A DNA stretch of 64,000 bases from assembly GCF_015751765.1 (NCBI RefSeq), contig NZ_JADOTX010000001.1, positions 3,472,001 to 3,536,000 of the forward strand, written 5' to 3'. The translations under genes and the position numbers were made by a program. Below are positions 19,884-28,712 of the stretch, piece by piece. Origin of the DNA: Micromonospora ureilytica (GTDB taxonomy: Bacteria > Actinomycetota > Actinomycetes > Mycobacteriales > Micromonosporaceae). The notes under the pieces are model-generated. The model saw only the letters and a program-made list of their open reading frames with translations, had not been told where the DNA came from and made no database searches. Position 1 is the first letter of the stretch. Every line of letters begins with the position of its first letter.

Positions 19884-20873
19884 TCACTTGTAACGGATTC
19901 CGATGAGGCGCTGCAGGAGGATGAACGCGAAGAGCAGGCCGCCAATCACGATCTTGGTCCACCAGGAGTTCAGGCTCCCATCGAAGGTGATAAGGGTCTG
20001 GATCACGCCCAGGACCAGTACGCCGAGCACCGTGCCGAAAACGTAACCCGCGCCGCCGGTGAGCACCGTGCCACCGATGACGACGGCGGCGATGACGTCC
20101 AGCTCCATCCCCACGGCGATCAGAGGCGCGCCGGAGAGGGTGTAGAAGGACAGCAGGATCCCGCCGATGGCCGAGCACAGGCCACTGATCGTGTAGACGG
20201 CGATCCGGGTCCGCCCCACCGGCAGGCCCATCAGCAGCGCCGACTGCGGGTTGCCGCCGATGGCGTACACGTTGCGGCCCAACCGGGTGTAGGCAAGCGT
20301 GTACGCGGCGATGACGACCACCACGAAGGCGATCAGCACGCTGATCGACACGAAGTTGCCCTGCGGATTACCGATCCGCTCCTGCGACATCGAGGTCCAG
20401 AACCCGTCGGTGATCGGGATCGACGCGCCGGAGATGAACGTGCACATGCCCCGGGCGAAGAACATACCGGCGAGCGTGACGATGAACGGCTGGATCTCGA
20501 AGAAGTGGATGACGCAGCCCATCAACAGGCCGAGCGTCGGACCGATGAGCAGGGCGATGACGAGCACCAGCGCCGCCGGCATGCCGTCCTGCAGCAACGC
20601 GGCCGACACCATCGCCGTCATGGCCACGACCGACCCGACCGACAGGTCGATGCCACCGGTGAGGATCACGAAGGTCATGCCCACCGCGACGACGAGCAGG
20701 AAGCCGTTGTCGATGAAGACGTTGAAGATGACCTGGACGTTGGAGAACGCCGAGTACTGCGAGACGCCGATGCCGTACATCACCAGCAGCAGGGCGAGCG
20801 TCGCCAGGACCGGTATCTGCTTCCTCGGCAGCCGGAACCGGGTACGACCGGCGGTAAGCGTTCCAGTGGTCAT
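19884..20873 (-). CDS. Sugar ABC transporter permease (YjfF-like)
   Basis: A 329-residue permease of the ribose/galactofuranose class with about nine hydrophobic segments. Family blocks are [38 protein letters not shown] and [20 protein letters not shown]. It pairs with the preceding permease as a heterodimer; the overlap of its ATG with the previous stop (ATGA at 20870-20873) indicates coupling. E. coli YtfT/YjfF import galactofuranose. In this operon, bracketed by araD and araA, arabinose (perhaps its furanose form) is the likely substrate, by inference. Confidence 0.9.
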   Translation of the reverse strand: MTTGTLTAGRTRFRLPRKQIPVLATLALLLVMYGIGVSQYSAFSNVQVIFNVFIDNGFLLVVAVGMTFVILTGGIDLSVGSVVAMTAMVSAALLQDGMPAALVLVIALLIGPTLGLLMGCVIHFFEIQPFIVTLAGMFFARGMCTFISGASIPITDGFWTSMSQERIGNPQGNFVSISVLIAFVVVVIAAYTLAYTRLGRNVYAIGGNPQSALLMGLPVGRTRIAVYTISGLCSAIGGILLSFYTLSGAPLIAVGMELDVIAAVVIGGTVLTGGAGYVFGTVLGVLVLGVIQTLITFDGSLNSWWTKIVIGGLLFAFILLQRLIGIRYK

Positions 20874-21940
20874 GCCGGCACCTGCTCCTTCGGCTTGTCG
20901 GCGATGTTGGCGGCCGGCGGGGCGTTGCGCCTACGGCGGCCGAACCGGGCCCGGAAGGCCGGTGCCTGGATGAGGCAGACGGCGATGACGACCACCGCTT
21001 TGAACAGCAGCGAGGTCTGCGGTGAGATGTCCATGGCGTACACGGTGGTGGTCAGGGTCTGGATGATCAGCGCGCCGATGATCGTGCCGCTGAGGAAGAA
21101 CCGGCCGCCCGCGAGGGACGTACCGCCGATGACGACAGCGAGGATCGCGTCCAGCTCGACCCAGAGGCCGGCGGCGTTGCCGTCGGCGCTGGAGACGTTG
21201 GCCGTCATCATGAAGCCGGCGATCGCGGCGCACGCGGCGCTGATCACGTACGCGAGGAAGATGACCCGGCCGGACCGGATGCCGGCGAGCCGGCTGGCCA
21301 CCGCGTTGCCGCCCACCGACTCGATGATCATGCCGAGTGCGGTGCGCCGGGTGAACGCGGCGACCAGCAGGGCCGCCGCGAGGGCGATGAAGATGGCCAG
21401 CGGCAGGGTCAACGCGTGGCCCAGGCCGATCGCCCGGTACGGCTCGGAGTTGATGGTGATGATCTGGCCCTCGGTGATCAGCTGGGCGAGACCCCGGCCG
21501 GCGACCATCAGGATCAGGGTGGCGATGATCGGTTGGATGCCGATCACGGCCACCAGCACCCCGTTCCAGGCGCCGAGCACGAGCGACACCCCCATCGCCA
21601 TCGCGAGGGCGGTCACCACCACCCCGACGCTGTTCTGGTCGGGCTGCTTGCTGATGTACATGCAGGCGATCGCGCCGCTGATCGCGCAGAGCGAGCCGAC
21701 CGACAGGTCGATGCCGCCGGTCGAGATGACCAGGGTCATGCCCAACGCGACGAGGATCAGTGGTGCGCTCAGCCGCAGGATGTCGATCGGCGTGCCGTAC
21801 AGGTGCCCGTCCTTGAGCTCGATGGACAGGAACCCGGGCCGATAGATGGTGTTCGCGGCGAGCATGACGAAGAGCACGGCGGCGGGCCAGAACAGCCGGT
21901 GACCCATCATCGTCCGATAGCGGCTCATGGTGTCGTTCAT
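20870..21940 (-). CDS. Sugar ABC transporter permease (YtfT-like)
   Basis: A 356-residue inner-membrane permease. Recognisable blocks are [20 protein letters not shown] (about residue 70), IQPIIATLILMVAGRGLAQL and LAVVIGGTSLAGGRFFLSGT. The C-terminus is basic and cytosolic (RFGRRRRNAPPAAN). The ATG (complement of 21938-21940) overlaps the ATPase stop as ATGA, and its own stop overlaps the start of the next permease, so ATPase and both permeases are a tightly coupled unit. Confidence 0.9.
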   Translation of the reverse strand: MNDTMSRYRTMMGHRLFWPAAVLFVMLAANTIYRPGFLSIELKDGHLYGTPIDILRLSAPLILVALGMTLVISTGGIDLSVGSLCAISGAIACMYISKQPDQNSVGVVVTALAMAMGVSLVLGAWNGVLVAVIGIQPIIATLILMVAGRGLAQLITEGQIITINSEPYRAIGLGHALTLPLAIFIALAAALLVAAFTRRTALGMIIESVGGNAVASRLAGIRSGRVIFLAYVISAACAAIAGFMMTANVSSADGNAAGLWVELDAILAVVIGGTSLAGGRFFLSGTIIGALIIQTLTTTVYAMDISPQTSLLFKAVVVIAVCLIQAPAFRARFGRRRRNAPPAANIADKPKEQVPA

Positions 21941-23478
21941 CGGTCTGCCTCCTCCCGGTGCGATCCGCTGGCGATGGTCTGCATGATGCGGTCGGCGTCG
22001 AGGCTCTCGTCGTTGGCGAGCTGCGCGACCATCTGCCGGTCCCGCATCACGGCCACCTTGTGGCTGAGGCGCAGCACCTCCTCCAGCTCGGCGGAGATGA
22101 ACAGCACCGCCATGCCCCCGTCGGACAACTGCGTCACGAGCTTCTGGATCTCGGTCTTCGCGCCGATGTCGATGCCCCGGGTCGGCTCGTCGAGGATCAG
22201 CAGTCGTGGCTCGGTGATCAGCCACCGGGCCAGCAGCACCTTCTGCTGGTTGCCGCCGGAGAGGTTGCGTACCGGAACCTCCGGGTCGGCGGGCCGGATG
22301 TTGAGGGCCTTGACGTACTTGTCGACCAGCTCGTCCTGGCGACGACGCGGAATGGGCCGCAGCCAGCCGCGGGCCGCCTGCATGGCGAGGATCATGTTCT
22401 CGCGGACCGACAGGTCGGCGACGATCCCCTCGGCGCGGCGGTTCTCCGAACAGAAGCCCACGCCGTGGTCGATGGCCTGGGCGGGGGTGCGCAGGCTGCT
22501 CGCCGTGCCGTCGACCGCGACCTGACCGCCGTCGGTCCGGTCGGCGCCGAACAACAACCGCGCGACCTCGGTACGCCCCGAGCCCAGCAGGCCGGCCAGG
22601 CCCACCACCTCGCCGGCGTGGATGGTGAGGCTGAACGGCTCGACAGCGCCCGCCCGACCGAAGTTCGACACCGCCACCAGGGGGGTGCCCTCCTCCAGCG
22701 CGGCCAGGTCCCGTCGGGAGTGCTCCTCGATGCCCTCCAGGACGTCGAGCTCCTTGCCGATCATCTTCTCGACCAGGGACAGCTGGGGCAGCTCGGAGGT
22801 GAGGTACTCGCCGACGAGCCCGCCGTTGCGCAGCACGGTGATCCGGTCGGCGATCTCGTAGACCTGGTCGAGGAAGTGGGTCACGAACAGGATGGCGATG
22901 CCCTGGTCGCGCAGTTGCCGCATGATGCGGAACAGCTGCGCCACCTCGCTGGCGTCGAGGCTGGACGTCGGCTCGTCCAGGATCAGCACCCGGGCCTTGA
23001 TGTCGATGGCGCGGGCGATGGCGACCATCTGCTGGATCGCCAGGGAGTACGAGCCGAGCGGCGCGCTGACGTCGAGGTCGAGGTCGAGGCGGGTGAGCAG
23101 CGCTCGGGCGCGGCGGCGAACCTCACCCCAACGGACCGCGCCGAGGAGTCGAGGCTCACGGCCGATGAAGATGTTCTCCGCCACCGACAGGTTGGTGCAG
23201 AGGTTGACCTCTTGGAACACGGTGCTCACACCAGCGGCGGTCGCCTGCATCGGCCCGGTGAACGACACGGGCTCGCCATCGAGGGTGATCGCACCCTCGT
23301 CGGTGTCGTAGACGCCTGTCAACACCTTGATGAGTGTCGACTTGCCGGCGCCGTTCTCGCCCATCAGGGCGTGCACCTCGCCGGGGAAAAGCTGGAAGTT
23401 GACGTCGTGGAGTGCACGCACCCCGGGGAAGGACTTGCTGATCCCGGTCATCGTCAGGACCGGACGGCTATCCGTCAT
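21937..23478 (-). CDS. Sugar ABC transporter ATPase (YtfR/AraG-like)
   Basis: A 513-residue tandem ATPase. Domain 1: Walker [10 protein letters not shown], signature region YSLAIQQMVAIARAID, Walker B LILDEPTSSLD and H-loop FVTHFLDQV. Domain 2: degenerate A-loop GLLGSGRTE, signature [15 protein letters not shown] and [18 protein letters not shown]. It energises uptake by the two downstream permeases. The ATG at 23478 sits nine bases from AGAGG; an in-frame ATG ten codons upstream (23508) has no clear ribosome binding site. Two hairpins separate it from the binding-protein gene. Confidence 0.93.
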   Translation of the reverse strand: MTDSRPVLTMTGISKSFPGVRALHDVNFQLFPGEVHALMGENGAGKSTLIKVLTGVYDTDEGAITLDGEPVSFTGPMQATAAGVSTVFQEVNLCTNLSVAENIFIGREPRLLGAVRWGEVRRRARALLTRLDLDLDVSAPLGSYSLAIQQMVAIARAIDIKARVLILDEPTSSLDASEVAQLFRIMRQLRDQGIAILFVTHFLDQVYEIADRITVLRNGGLVGEYLTSELPQLSLVEKMIGKELDVLEGIEEHSRRDLAALEEGTPLVAVSNFGRAGAVEPFSLTIHAGEVVGLAGLLGSGRTEVARLLFGADRTDGGQVAVDGTASSLRTPAQAIDHGVGFCSENRRAEGIVADLSVRENMILAMQAARGWLRPIPRRRQDELVDKYVKALNIRPADPEVPVRNLSGGNQQKVLLARWLITEPRLLILDEPTRGIDIGAKTEIQKLVTQLSDGGMAVLFISAELEEVLRLSHKVAVMRDRQMVAQLANDESLDADRIMQTIASGSHREEADR

Positions 23479-23530
23479 CCCATCAGACCTCTTCTGGGTT
23501 GTCGACACGGAAGGGCCGCTACGCTCCCGC

Positions 23531-23574
23531 CACGCCCGCCCGGTCGTCCCCTGGGGGTCGCTCGGGCGGGCGTG
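23531..23574 (-). terminator. Second intercistronic hairpin, binding protein to ATPase
   Basis: A perfect 12-bp stem (CACGCCCGCCCG at 23531-23542 with 23563-23574) encloses a 20-base loop that can itself pair (CCCC/GGGG). It lies just before the ATPase ribosome binding site. Confidence 0.65.
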
Positions 23575-23622
23575 ATACGGGGGCCGTCGCGGGCCAAGCC
23601 CGGTCCGTTTCGGGTAGGAAAG

Positions 23623-23664
23623 CGACGCGGCGGGGCCGCCACGCGAACGCGGCGGCCCCGTCGT
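23623..23664 (-). terminator. First intercistronic hairpin, binding protein to ATPase
   Basis: A 10-bp perfect stem (23631-23640 with 23651-23660) extended by a bulged CGACG/CGTCG pairing starts 4 bp after the binding-protein stop codon. It mirrors the hairpin found between chvE and mmsA. Confidence 0.75.
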
Positions 23665-23667
23665 CGA

Positions 23668-24672
23668 TCAGTACTTACGGTTGGGCAGAGCTTCCTTGGC
23701 CTGCTCGGACGTGAAGGTGGTCTCCTGCGTCTCGATCCGAGCAGGCACCTCCTGGCCGTCCTTGACCTTCTTGGCGAGGTCCATCAGCTGTGGGCCGAGC
23801 AGCGGGCTGCACTCCGCGATGAAGTTGAACTTCCCGTCGGCGAGAGCCTGCATGCCGTCCTTGACAGCGTCGATCGTGATGATGGTGATGTCCTTGCCCG
23901 GCACCTTGCCCGCGGCGGTGATCGCCTCGAGAGCACCCAGGCCCATGTCGTCGTTGTGCGCGAACAGCACGTCGATCTGCTTGTTGGCCTTGAGGAACTG
24001 CTCCATGACCTGCTTACCGCCGGCCCGGGTGAAGTCGCCCGTCTGAGAGGCGATGACCTTCAGGTTCGGGTTGGCGGCGATCGCCTCGGCGAAGCCCTTC
24101 TTACGGTCGTTCGCCGGTGCCGCGCCGGTGCTGCCCTGCAGCTCGACGATGTTCACCGGGCCCGAGGCGGTCTTCTTCTGCTCGACCAGCCACTCACCGG
24201 CGAGCTTGCCCTCCTTGACGAAGTCCGAGCCGAGGAAGGTCTTGTACAGCGACTTGTCGGCCGAGTCCACCGAGCGGTCGGTCAGGATGACCGGGATGTT
24301 GGCATCCTTGGCCTCCTTGAGCACGGTGTCCCACCCGGACTCCACCACCGGCGAGAAGGCGATCACGTCGACCTTCTGCTGGATGTAGTTGCGGATCGCC
24401 TTGATCTGGTTTTCCTGCTTCTGCTGCGCGTCGTCGAACTTCAGCTCGATCCCGGCTGCCGTGGCGGCCTCCTTGATCGAGATGGTGTTCGCCGTACGCC
24501 ATCCGCTCTCCGCGCCGACCTGGGAGAAGCCCATCGTGATCTTGCCGTCGTCCTTGGTGCCGCCGCCGCCCGTGTCACTGTTGCCGCAGGCCGCCACGCC
24601 GCCGACCAGCAGCACGCTGGCGAGGACCGCGGCAGCGCGCCACGGAGCGGACTGCGTTCGCATCTTTCCCAT
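23668..24672 (-). CDS. Sugar-binding lipoprotein (YtfQ-like)
   Basis: A 334-residue exported lipoprotein: signal residues 1-29 with lipobox GVAAC, then a serine/glycine-poor spacer (GNSDTGGGGTKDD). The type I binding fold begins ITMGFSQVGAESGWRTANT, a stretch closely reminiscent of E. coli YtfQ, the galactofuranose-binding protein. Later blocks are KVDVIAFSPVVESGWDTVL, IPVILTDRSVD and VLFAHNDDMGLGALEAI. The ATG is set by AAGGAG five bases upstream. It sits between araD and the ATPase gene in the ara operon, so arabinose is the likely ligand, though this is inferred only from context. Confidence 0.92.
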   Translation of the reverse strand: MGKMRTQSAPWRAAAVLASVLLVGGVAACGNSDTGGGGTKDDGKITMGFSQVGAESGWRTANTISIKEAATAAGIELKFDDAQQKQENQIKAIRNYIQQKVDVIAFSPVVESGWDTVLKEAKDANIPVILTDRSVDSADKSLYKTFLGSDFVKEGKLAGEWLVEQKKTASGPVNIVELQGSTGAAPANDRKKGFAEAIAANPNLKVIASQTGDFTRAGGKQVMEQFLKANKQIDVLFAHNDDMGLGALEAITAAGKVPGKDITIITIDAVKDGMQALADGKFNFIAECSPLLGPQLMDLAKKVKDGQEVPARIETQETTFTSEQAKEALPNRKY

Positions 24673-24800
24673 CGAATCTCCTTGGCTGGATGTGGTGGGT
24701 AACCGCGCCGACCGCCGAGGTGCGAAAGAGCGGCGAACGCGGGTGGTGCGTGCTGGTGCGTCGTGGTGCAGACCGACGGGCCCGGATGATCGGTGCAGGG

Positions 24801-25493
24801 TCAGGAACCCGCTGGTGCGACTGGTTGTTGGCCGTAGACGTTCTGGTAGCGGTCGTAGAGGGAGTCGATGTCGGCCTGCGCCATCGGGACCGGCTGCCCG
24901 AGGGTGTGGGCCAGGTGCGCGGTACGGGCCACGTCCTCGCACATGACCGCCGCCTTGACCGCCGCGCGGGCGTCGCGGCCGATGGTGAACACGCCGTGGT
25001 TGCGCATCAGCACCGCGGGCGAGCGATGCCCGGAGAGCGTGGCGACGATGCCCTTGCCGATGTCGTCGCCGCCGATCAGCGCGAACGGGCCGATCGGGAT
25101 CTCCCCGCCGAACTCGTCGGCCTGCGCGGTGAGGTGGCAGGGGATCGACTCCCCACACGCGGCCCAGGCGGTCGCGTACGAGCTGTGCGTGTGCACGACC
25201 CCGCCGACCTCGGGCATGGCCCGGTAGACGTAGGCGTGGGCGGCGGTGTCGCTGGACGGGGCGAAGTCGCCCTCGACGAGAACGCCGTCGAGGTCGCACA
25301 CCACCATCGTGGCCGCGGTGAGGTCGTCGTAGCTGACCCCACTCGGCTTGATCACCATCAGATCCTGGCCGGGGACCCGCGCGGAGACGTTGCCGGACGT
25401 CCAGGCGACCAGGTTGTACCGGGTCAGCTCGGCGTGCAGGCGGGCGACGGTCTCGCGCAGCTCGCCGATCTGTCGGGTCACCTCGGCGTTCAC
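24801..25493 (-). CDS. araD: L-ribulose-5-phosphate 4-epimerase
   Basis: A 230-residue class II aldolase-family enzyme that makes D-xylulose 5-phosphate from L-ribulose 5-phosphate. Visible motifs are ARLHAELTRYNLVAWTSGNV at the N-terminus, the phosphate-binding SGNVSAR and KPSGVSYDDL, the zinc histidines in VVHTHSSYATAWA and the third zinc ligand in MRNHGVFTIG. Length equals E. coli AraD (231). The start is GTG, overlapping the araB stop as GTGA (25490-25493), so it is translationally coupled to araB. Confidence 0.96.
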   Translation of the reverse strand: MNAEVTRQIGELRETVARLHAELTRYNLVAWTSGNVSARVPGQDLMVIKPSGVSYDDLTAATMVVCDLDGVLVEGDFAPSSDTAAHAYVYRAMPEVGGVVHTHSSYATAWAACGESIPCHLTAQADEFGGEIPIGPFALIGGDDIGKGIVATLSGHRSPAVLMRNHGVFTIGRDARAAVKAAVMCEDVARTAHLAHTLGQPVPMAQADIDSLYDRYQNVYGQQPVAPAGS

Positions 25494-27172
25494 GCCACCA
25501 CCTCCAGCGGGGCCTCGTGCGTGGCCGCGGCGGTCTCGACCGCCGCGTTGCGGATCGCCCGAAGGCGGAGCATGACGTCGTTGCCGCCGCGACCGAAGTG
25601 GTCGTGCAGCGCCCGGTACTCGGCGTAGAGAGCGTCGTAGGCGCGCGCCCGCTCGGGGTCCGGACGGTAGACGGCCTCGTGCACCCGACCCATCGCCTGC
25701 GACGCCTCGTGGATCGAGGGGAACTCACCGGCGGCGACGGCGGCGTGGATCGCCGAGCCCAGCGCCGGCCCCTGCGCCGAGGCGATGATGTTCAGCGGTC
25801 GCCTGGTCACGTCGGCGTAGATCTGCATCAGCAGCGCGTTGTTGGTCAGACCACCCGCGATCACCAGGTCGTTCACCGGGACTCCGGCGTCGACGAACGC
25901 CTCGATGATCATCCGGGTGCCGTACGCGGTGGACTCCAGCAGGGCCCGGTAGATGTCCTGCGGCCGGGTGGCCAGGGTCATGCCGACGACCATCCCGCTG
26001 AGGTCGTGGTTGACAAGCAGGGAACGGTTGCCGTTCCACCAGTCCAGGGCGATCAGGCCGTGCGCGCCGACGGGCTGACTCGCGGCCAGCTCGGTGAGGC
26101 GTTCGTGCGAGTCGATCCCGGCCGGGGCGGCGTGCTCGACGAACCAGCCGAAGATGTCACCGACGCCGCTCTGTCCGGCCTCGTAACCCCACGCGCCGGG
26201 GCTGATGCCGCCGTCCACGACACCGCACATGCCGGCCACCTCGGCGACCTCCGCGCCGTTGACGACGTGGCAGGTCGAGGTGCCCATGATGGCGACCAGA
26301 CGACCGGGCTCCACCGCCTGCGCGGACGCCGCGGTGACGTGCGCGTCGACGTTGCCGACGGCCACCGCGATCCCCTCCGGCAGACCGGTCCATGCGGCGG
26401 CCTGGGCGGTGAGCGCGCCGGCCCGGGCGCCGAGGGGCAGCAACGGGCCGTCCAACTTGGCCACGAAGTCGCCGAAGTCGGGGTTGAGCGCGGTCAGGAA
26501 GCCCTCGGAGGGATAGTGACCGTCCTGCAGGATGCCCTTGTATCCGGCCGTGCAGACGTTGCGGGTCTCGGTGCCGCAGAGCTGCCAGACGATCCAGTCG
26601 GCCGCCTCGATGAAGCGCTCGGCCCGGTCGTAGACCTCCGGGTCCTCCTCCAGGATCTGCAGGCCCTTGGCGTACTGCCACTCGGCGGAGATCTTGCCGC
26701 CGTACCGGCCGATCCACGGCTCGGCCCGCTCGTGGGCCAGCGCGTTGATCCGGTCGGCGTGCGGCTGCGCGGCGTGGTGCTTCCACAGCTTGACCCAGGC
26801 GTGCGGTCGGTCGCGCAACTCGGGCGTCTCGCACAGCGGGGTGCCGTCGGCGAGCGTCGGCAGCACGGTGCAGGCGGTGAAGTCGATGCCGATGCCGACC
26901 ACCGCCGCCGGGTCCACCCCCGCGGCGGCAACCGCCGCCGGGACGGCGTACCGCAGCACGTCGCGGTAGTCCTGCGGGTTCTGCAGGGCCCAGTCCGGGG
27001 GTAGCGATCGACCCCCAGGGAGCGCCGTGCTCATCACGCCATCGCCGTACTCGTGCACCGCGGTCCCCAACTCGGCACCATCGCCGACACGGACCACCAG
27101 AGCTCGCCCGGACAGGGTGCCGTAGTCGACACCGACGACGTAGCGGTCGTCAGCTCCGTCCACACGGTTCAT
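25490..27172 (-). CDS. araB: L-ribulokinase
   Basis: A 560-residue FGGY-family kinase that phosphorylates L-ribulose. The N-terminal phosphate loop is YVVGVDYGTLSGRALVVRV, and the substrate region DFTACTVLPTLADGTPL is typical of AraB. Other markers are AVGNVDAHVTAASA, IMGTSTCHVV and the C-terminal ATP-binding AGGLTNNALLMQIYADV. The ATG at 27172 follows GGAGG by five bases; a GTG four codons earlier would bury the ribosome binding site. It is the first gene of a seven-gene operon (araB, araD, binding protein, ATPase, two permeases, araA). A LacI-type operator sits only 28 bp upstream. Confidence 0.97.
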   Translation of the reverse strand: MNRVDGADDRYVVGVDYGTLSGRALVVRVGDGAELGTAVHEYGDGVMSTALPGGRSLPPDWALQNPQDYRDVLRYAVPAAVAAAGVDPAAVVGIGIDFTACTVLPTLADGTPLCETPELRDRPHAWVKLWKHHAAQPHADRINALAHERAEPWIGRYGGKISAEWQYAKGLQILEEDPEVYDRAERFIEAADWIVWQLCGTETRNVCTAGYKGILQDGHYPSEGFLTALNPDFGDFVAKLDGPLLPLGARAGALTAQAAAWTGLPEGIAVAVGNVDAHVTAASAQAVEPGRLVAIMGTSTCHVVNGAEVAEVAGMCGVVDGGISPGAWGYEAGQSGVGDIFGWFVEHAAPAGIDSHERLTELAASQPVGAHGLIALDWWNGNRSLLVNHDLSGMVVGMTLATRPQDIYRALLESTAYGTRMIIEAFVDAGVPVNDLVIAGGLTNNALLMQIYADVTRRPLNIIASAQGPALGSAIHAAVAAGEFPSIHEASQAMGRVHEAVYRPDPERARAYDALYAEYRALHDHFGRGGNDVMLRLRAIRNAAVETAAATHEAPLEVVA

Positions 27173-27199
27173 GTTCACCTCCACCGTTAACGGGGATAG

Positions 27200-27213
27200 T
27201 GTTAACGCTCACA
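27200..27213. promoter_or_regulatory. LacI-type operator upstream of araB
   Basis: TGTTAACGCTCACA (TGTGAGCGTTAACA on the gene strand) lies 28 bp before the araB ATG, a position where bound repressor would block initiation or early elongation. Confidence 0.82.
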
Positions 27214-27468
27214 TCCAGGCTCGTCAAGACATCTACCCGCAACAGCTCCGTAACGGAACGCAGAAGGCGGACCGACTCGGGAGGGTCGATAGCGGACCGG
27301 TGCAAAACGCGCGATTCCGGCGTCAACCGTGGCAGACATGCGACGAAAGGGGCTACCTCGTGGAATCGCTGCCGCCCGGGAAGGCGTCGACAGGTGGGGC
27401 GACAGGGTCACCGCGCCGGACACTGCGGGACGACCGTGCGATAGCGACCACGTAACTTTCGGCGATGA

Positions 27469-27482
27469 TGGCAGCGATAACA
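27469..27482. promoter_or_regulatory. Weak LacI-type operator in the araB upstream region
   Basis: TGGCAGCGATAACA matches the GH43 distal operator TGTGAGCGATAACA at 12 of 14 positions. It lies 269 bp upstream of the araB operator. Confidence 0.45.
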
Positions 27483-27603
27483 TCGGCCGGGCGTCGTGCT
27501 CCGGTGTTCAGATCCGCTCCACGGCCATAGATGACCATACGGGCTCATGGCTGAGCACTCCGGAGGGGCGAGCCGCGCCGCGCGCAGCCGGCCGACGTGA
27601 CTG

Positions 27604-27617
27604 TGTTATCGATAACA
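27604..27617. promoter_or_regulatory. Perfectly palindromic LacI-type site far upstream of araB
   Basis: TGTTATCGATAACA is a perfect 14-bp palindrome with the arms of the island operators. It is 404 bp from the araB-proximal site and has no credible gene next to it. Confidence 0.6.
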
Positions 27618-27771
27618 TTCAACGTCTTGGTGCGCCCCCGTCGCCCGGGTCGGCCACGCGTCGGACGGCGCCGGCGAGCAAGGTCCACTCGTGTTTCCTG
27701 AAGTCGCGGGGTCCGCGGCGGTGCGACCGGACGGCTCCGCGACATCGGAGTCGATCATGTGATGATCCGCC

Positions 27772-27799
27772 GGCCCACGGCCCACGGCCCACGGCCCGC
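27772..27799. repeat. Heptamer tandem repeat
   Basis: Three exact GGCCCAC units followed by one GGCCCGC form a short low-complexity tract, followed by GCC-rich sequence. Confidence 0.7.
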
Positions 27800-27850
27800 C
27801 GCCCGCCGCCATGCGCTCGCGCCGCCGGTCCCCAGGTCGCGTGACGCCAC

Positions 27851-27890
27851 GAGCCGGCGGCCCGACCCCGCTGGGCCGAGCCGCCGGCTC
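27851..27890 (-). terminator. Terminator hairpin after the ABC-2 permease gene
   Basis: An 11-bp perfect stem (GAGCCGGCGGC at 27851-27861 with 27880-27890) and an 18-base loop lie 33 bp after the permease stop. Confidence 0.7.
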
Positions 27891-27923
27891 TCTGTCGCGA
27901 TGCGAGACCGCGGGCCGGTCGGA

Positions 27924-28712
27924 TCAGGCCGTCCGGTTGCGGTTGTACAGGGCCTTGGCCCAGAGGAAGCAGCCCACGGTGATGACGGCGCACCAGACGA
28001 CCGCGATGATCCCGTTGTTCCCGATCCCGGTGCCCAGGAGCAGGCCGCGAAGGGTCTCCATGACCGGCGTGAAGGGCTGGTACTCCGCGAACAACCGCAC
28101 CGCGGCCGGCATGGAGTCGGTGGGGACGAACCCGCTGCCGAGGAACGGCAGGAGGATCAGCGGCATGGGCAGGTTGCTGGCCGTCTCGACGCTGTCACTG
28201 ACCAGACCAAGGGCGACGGACAGCCAGGTGAGCGCAAAAGTGATCATTGCGAGCACGCCGATCGCGGCGAGCCATTCGACCGCGTTGGCCGTGGGCCGGA
28301 ACCCGACCAGCAGCGCCACGAGGGTGACGGCCGCGAGGCTGAGCAGGGTCTGGACCAGGCTGCCCAGTACGTGGCCCGTCAGCACCGACGGTCGGAAGAT
28401 CGACATCGTCCGGAACCGGGCGATGATCCCCTCGGTCATGTCCATCGCGACCGAGATGGCGGTGCCCTGCGCGGCGCTGACCACAGTGATGAGCAGGATG
28501 CCAGGGGTGACGTAGTTGGCGTACTCGGAACGGTCGCCGGTCGGGCCGAGGCCGGCGCCGAGCGTGCCGCCGAAGACGTAGACGAAGAGCAGCAGGATGA
28601 TGATCGGGATGCCGATGAGCAGGAACGTCATCGACGGGTACCGCCGCATGTGCAGCAGGTTGCGCCGCAGCATGGTGCTCGAGTCGCGGACGGCGAGGGA
28701 GAGGGTGCTCAT
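27924..28712 (-). CDS. ABC-2 type permease (DrrB-like)
   Basis: A 262-residue membrane protein with six hydrophobic segments. It has the ABC-2 layout: a cytosolic N-terminus (RDSSTMLRRNLLHMRRYPSM), a first helix near 28-48, an extracellular loop, then TEGIIARFRTMSIFRPSVL and the conserved C-terminal YQPFTPVMETLRGLLLGTG. Daunorubicin-type exporters (DrrAB) are the best-known relatives; the substrate is unknown. Its ATG overlaps the ATPase stop as ATGA (28709-28712), so the two are coupled. Confidence 0.88.
   Translation of the reverse strand: MSTLSLAVRDSSTMLRRNLLHMRRYPSMTFLLIGIPIIILLLFVYVFGGTLGAGLGPTGDRSEYANYVTPGILLITVVSAAQGTAISVAMDMTEGIIARFRTMSIFRPSVLTGHVLGSLVQTLLSLAAVTLVALLVGFRPTANAVEWLAAIGVLAMITFALTWLSVALGLVSDSVETASNLPMPLILLPFLGSGFVPTDSMPAAVRLFAEYQPFTPVMETLRGLLLGTGIGNNGIIAVVWCAVITVGCFLWAKALYNRNRTA

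Larger units (their letters stand above)
27173..27923. other. Long non-coding region between araB and the DrrAB-like genes
   Basis: A 751-bp stretch with three LacI-type sites (27200, 27469, 27604), a CGTAACTTTCG element (27451-27461), a GGCCCAC heptamer tandem repeat (27772-27799) and the exporter terminator (27851-27890). Open frames here are short and have no ribosome binding sites or recognisable protein character. Confidence 0.6.

Noticed and set aside
21958..24702. A 914-codon plus-strand frame opposite the ABC transporter genes
   Set aside because: It is antisense to well-recognised ATPase and binding-protein genes and contains no domain.
27353..27538. A 61-codon minus-strand frame in the araB upstream gap (MVIYGRGADLN...)
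   Set aside because: No ribosome binding site, it runs over an operator-like site, and no family is recognisable.
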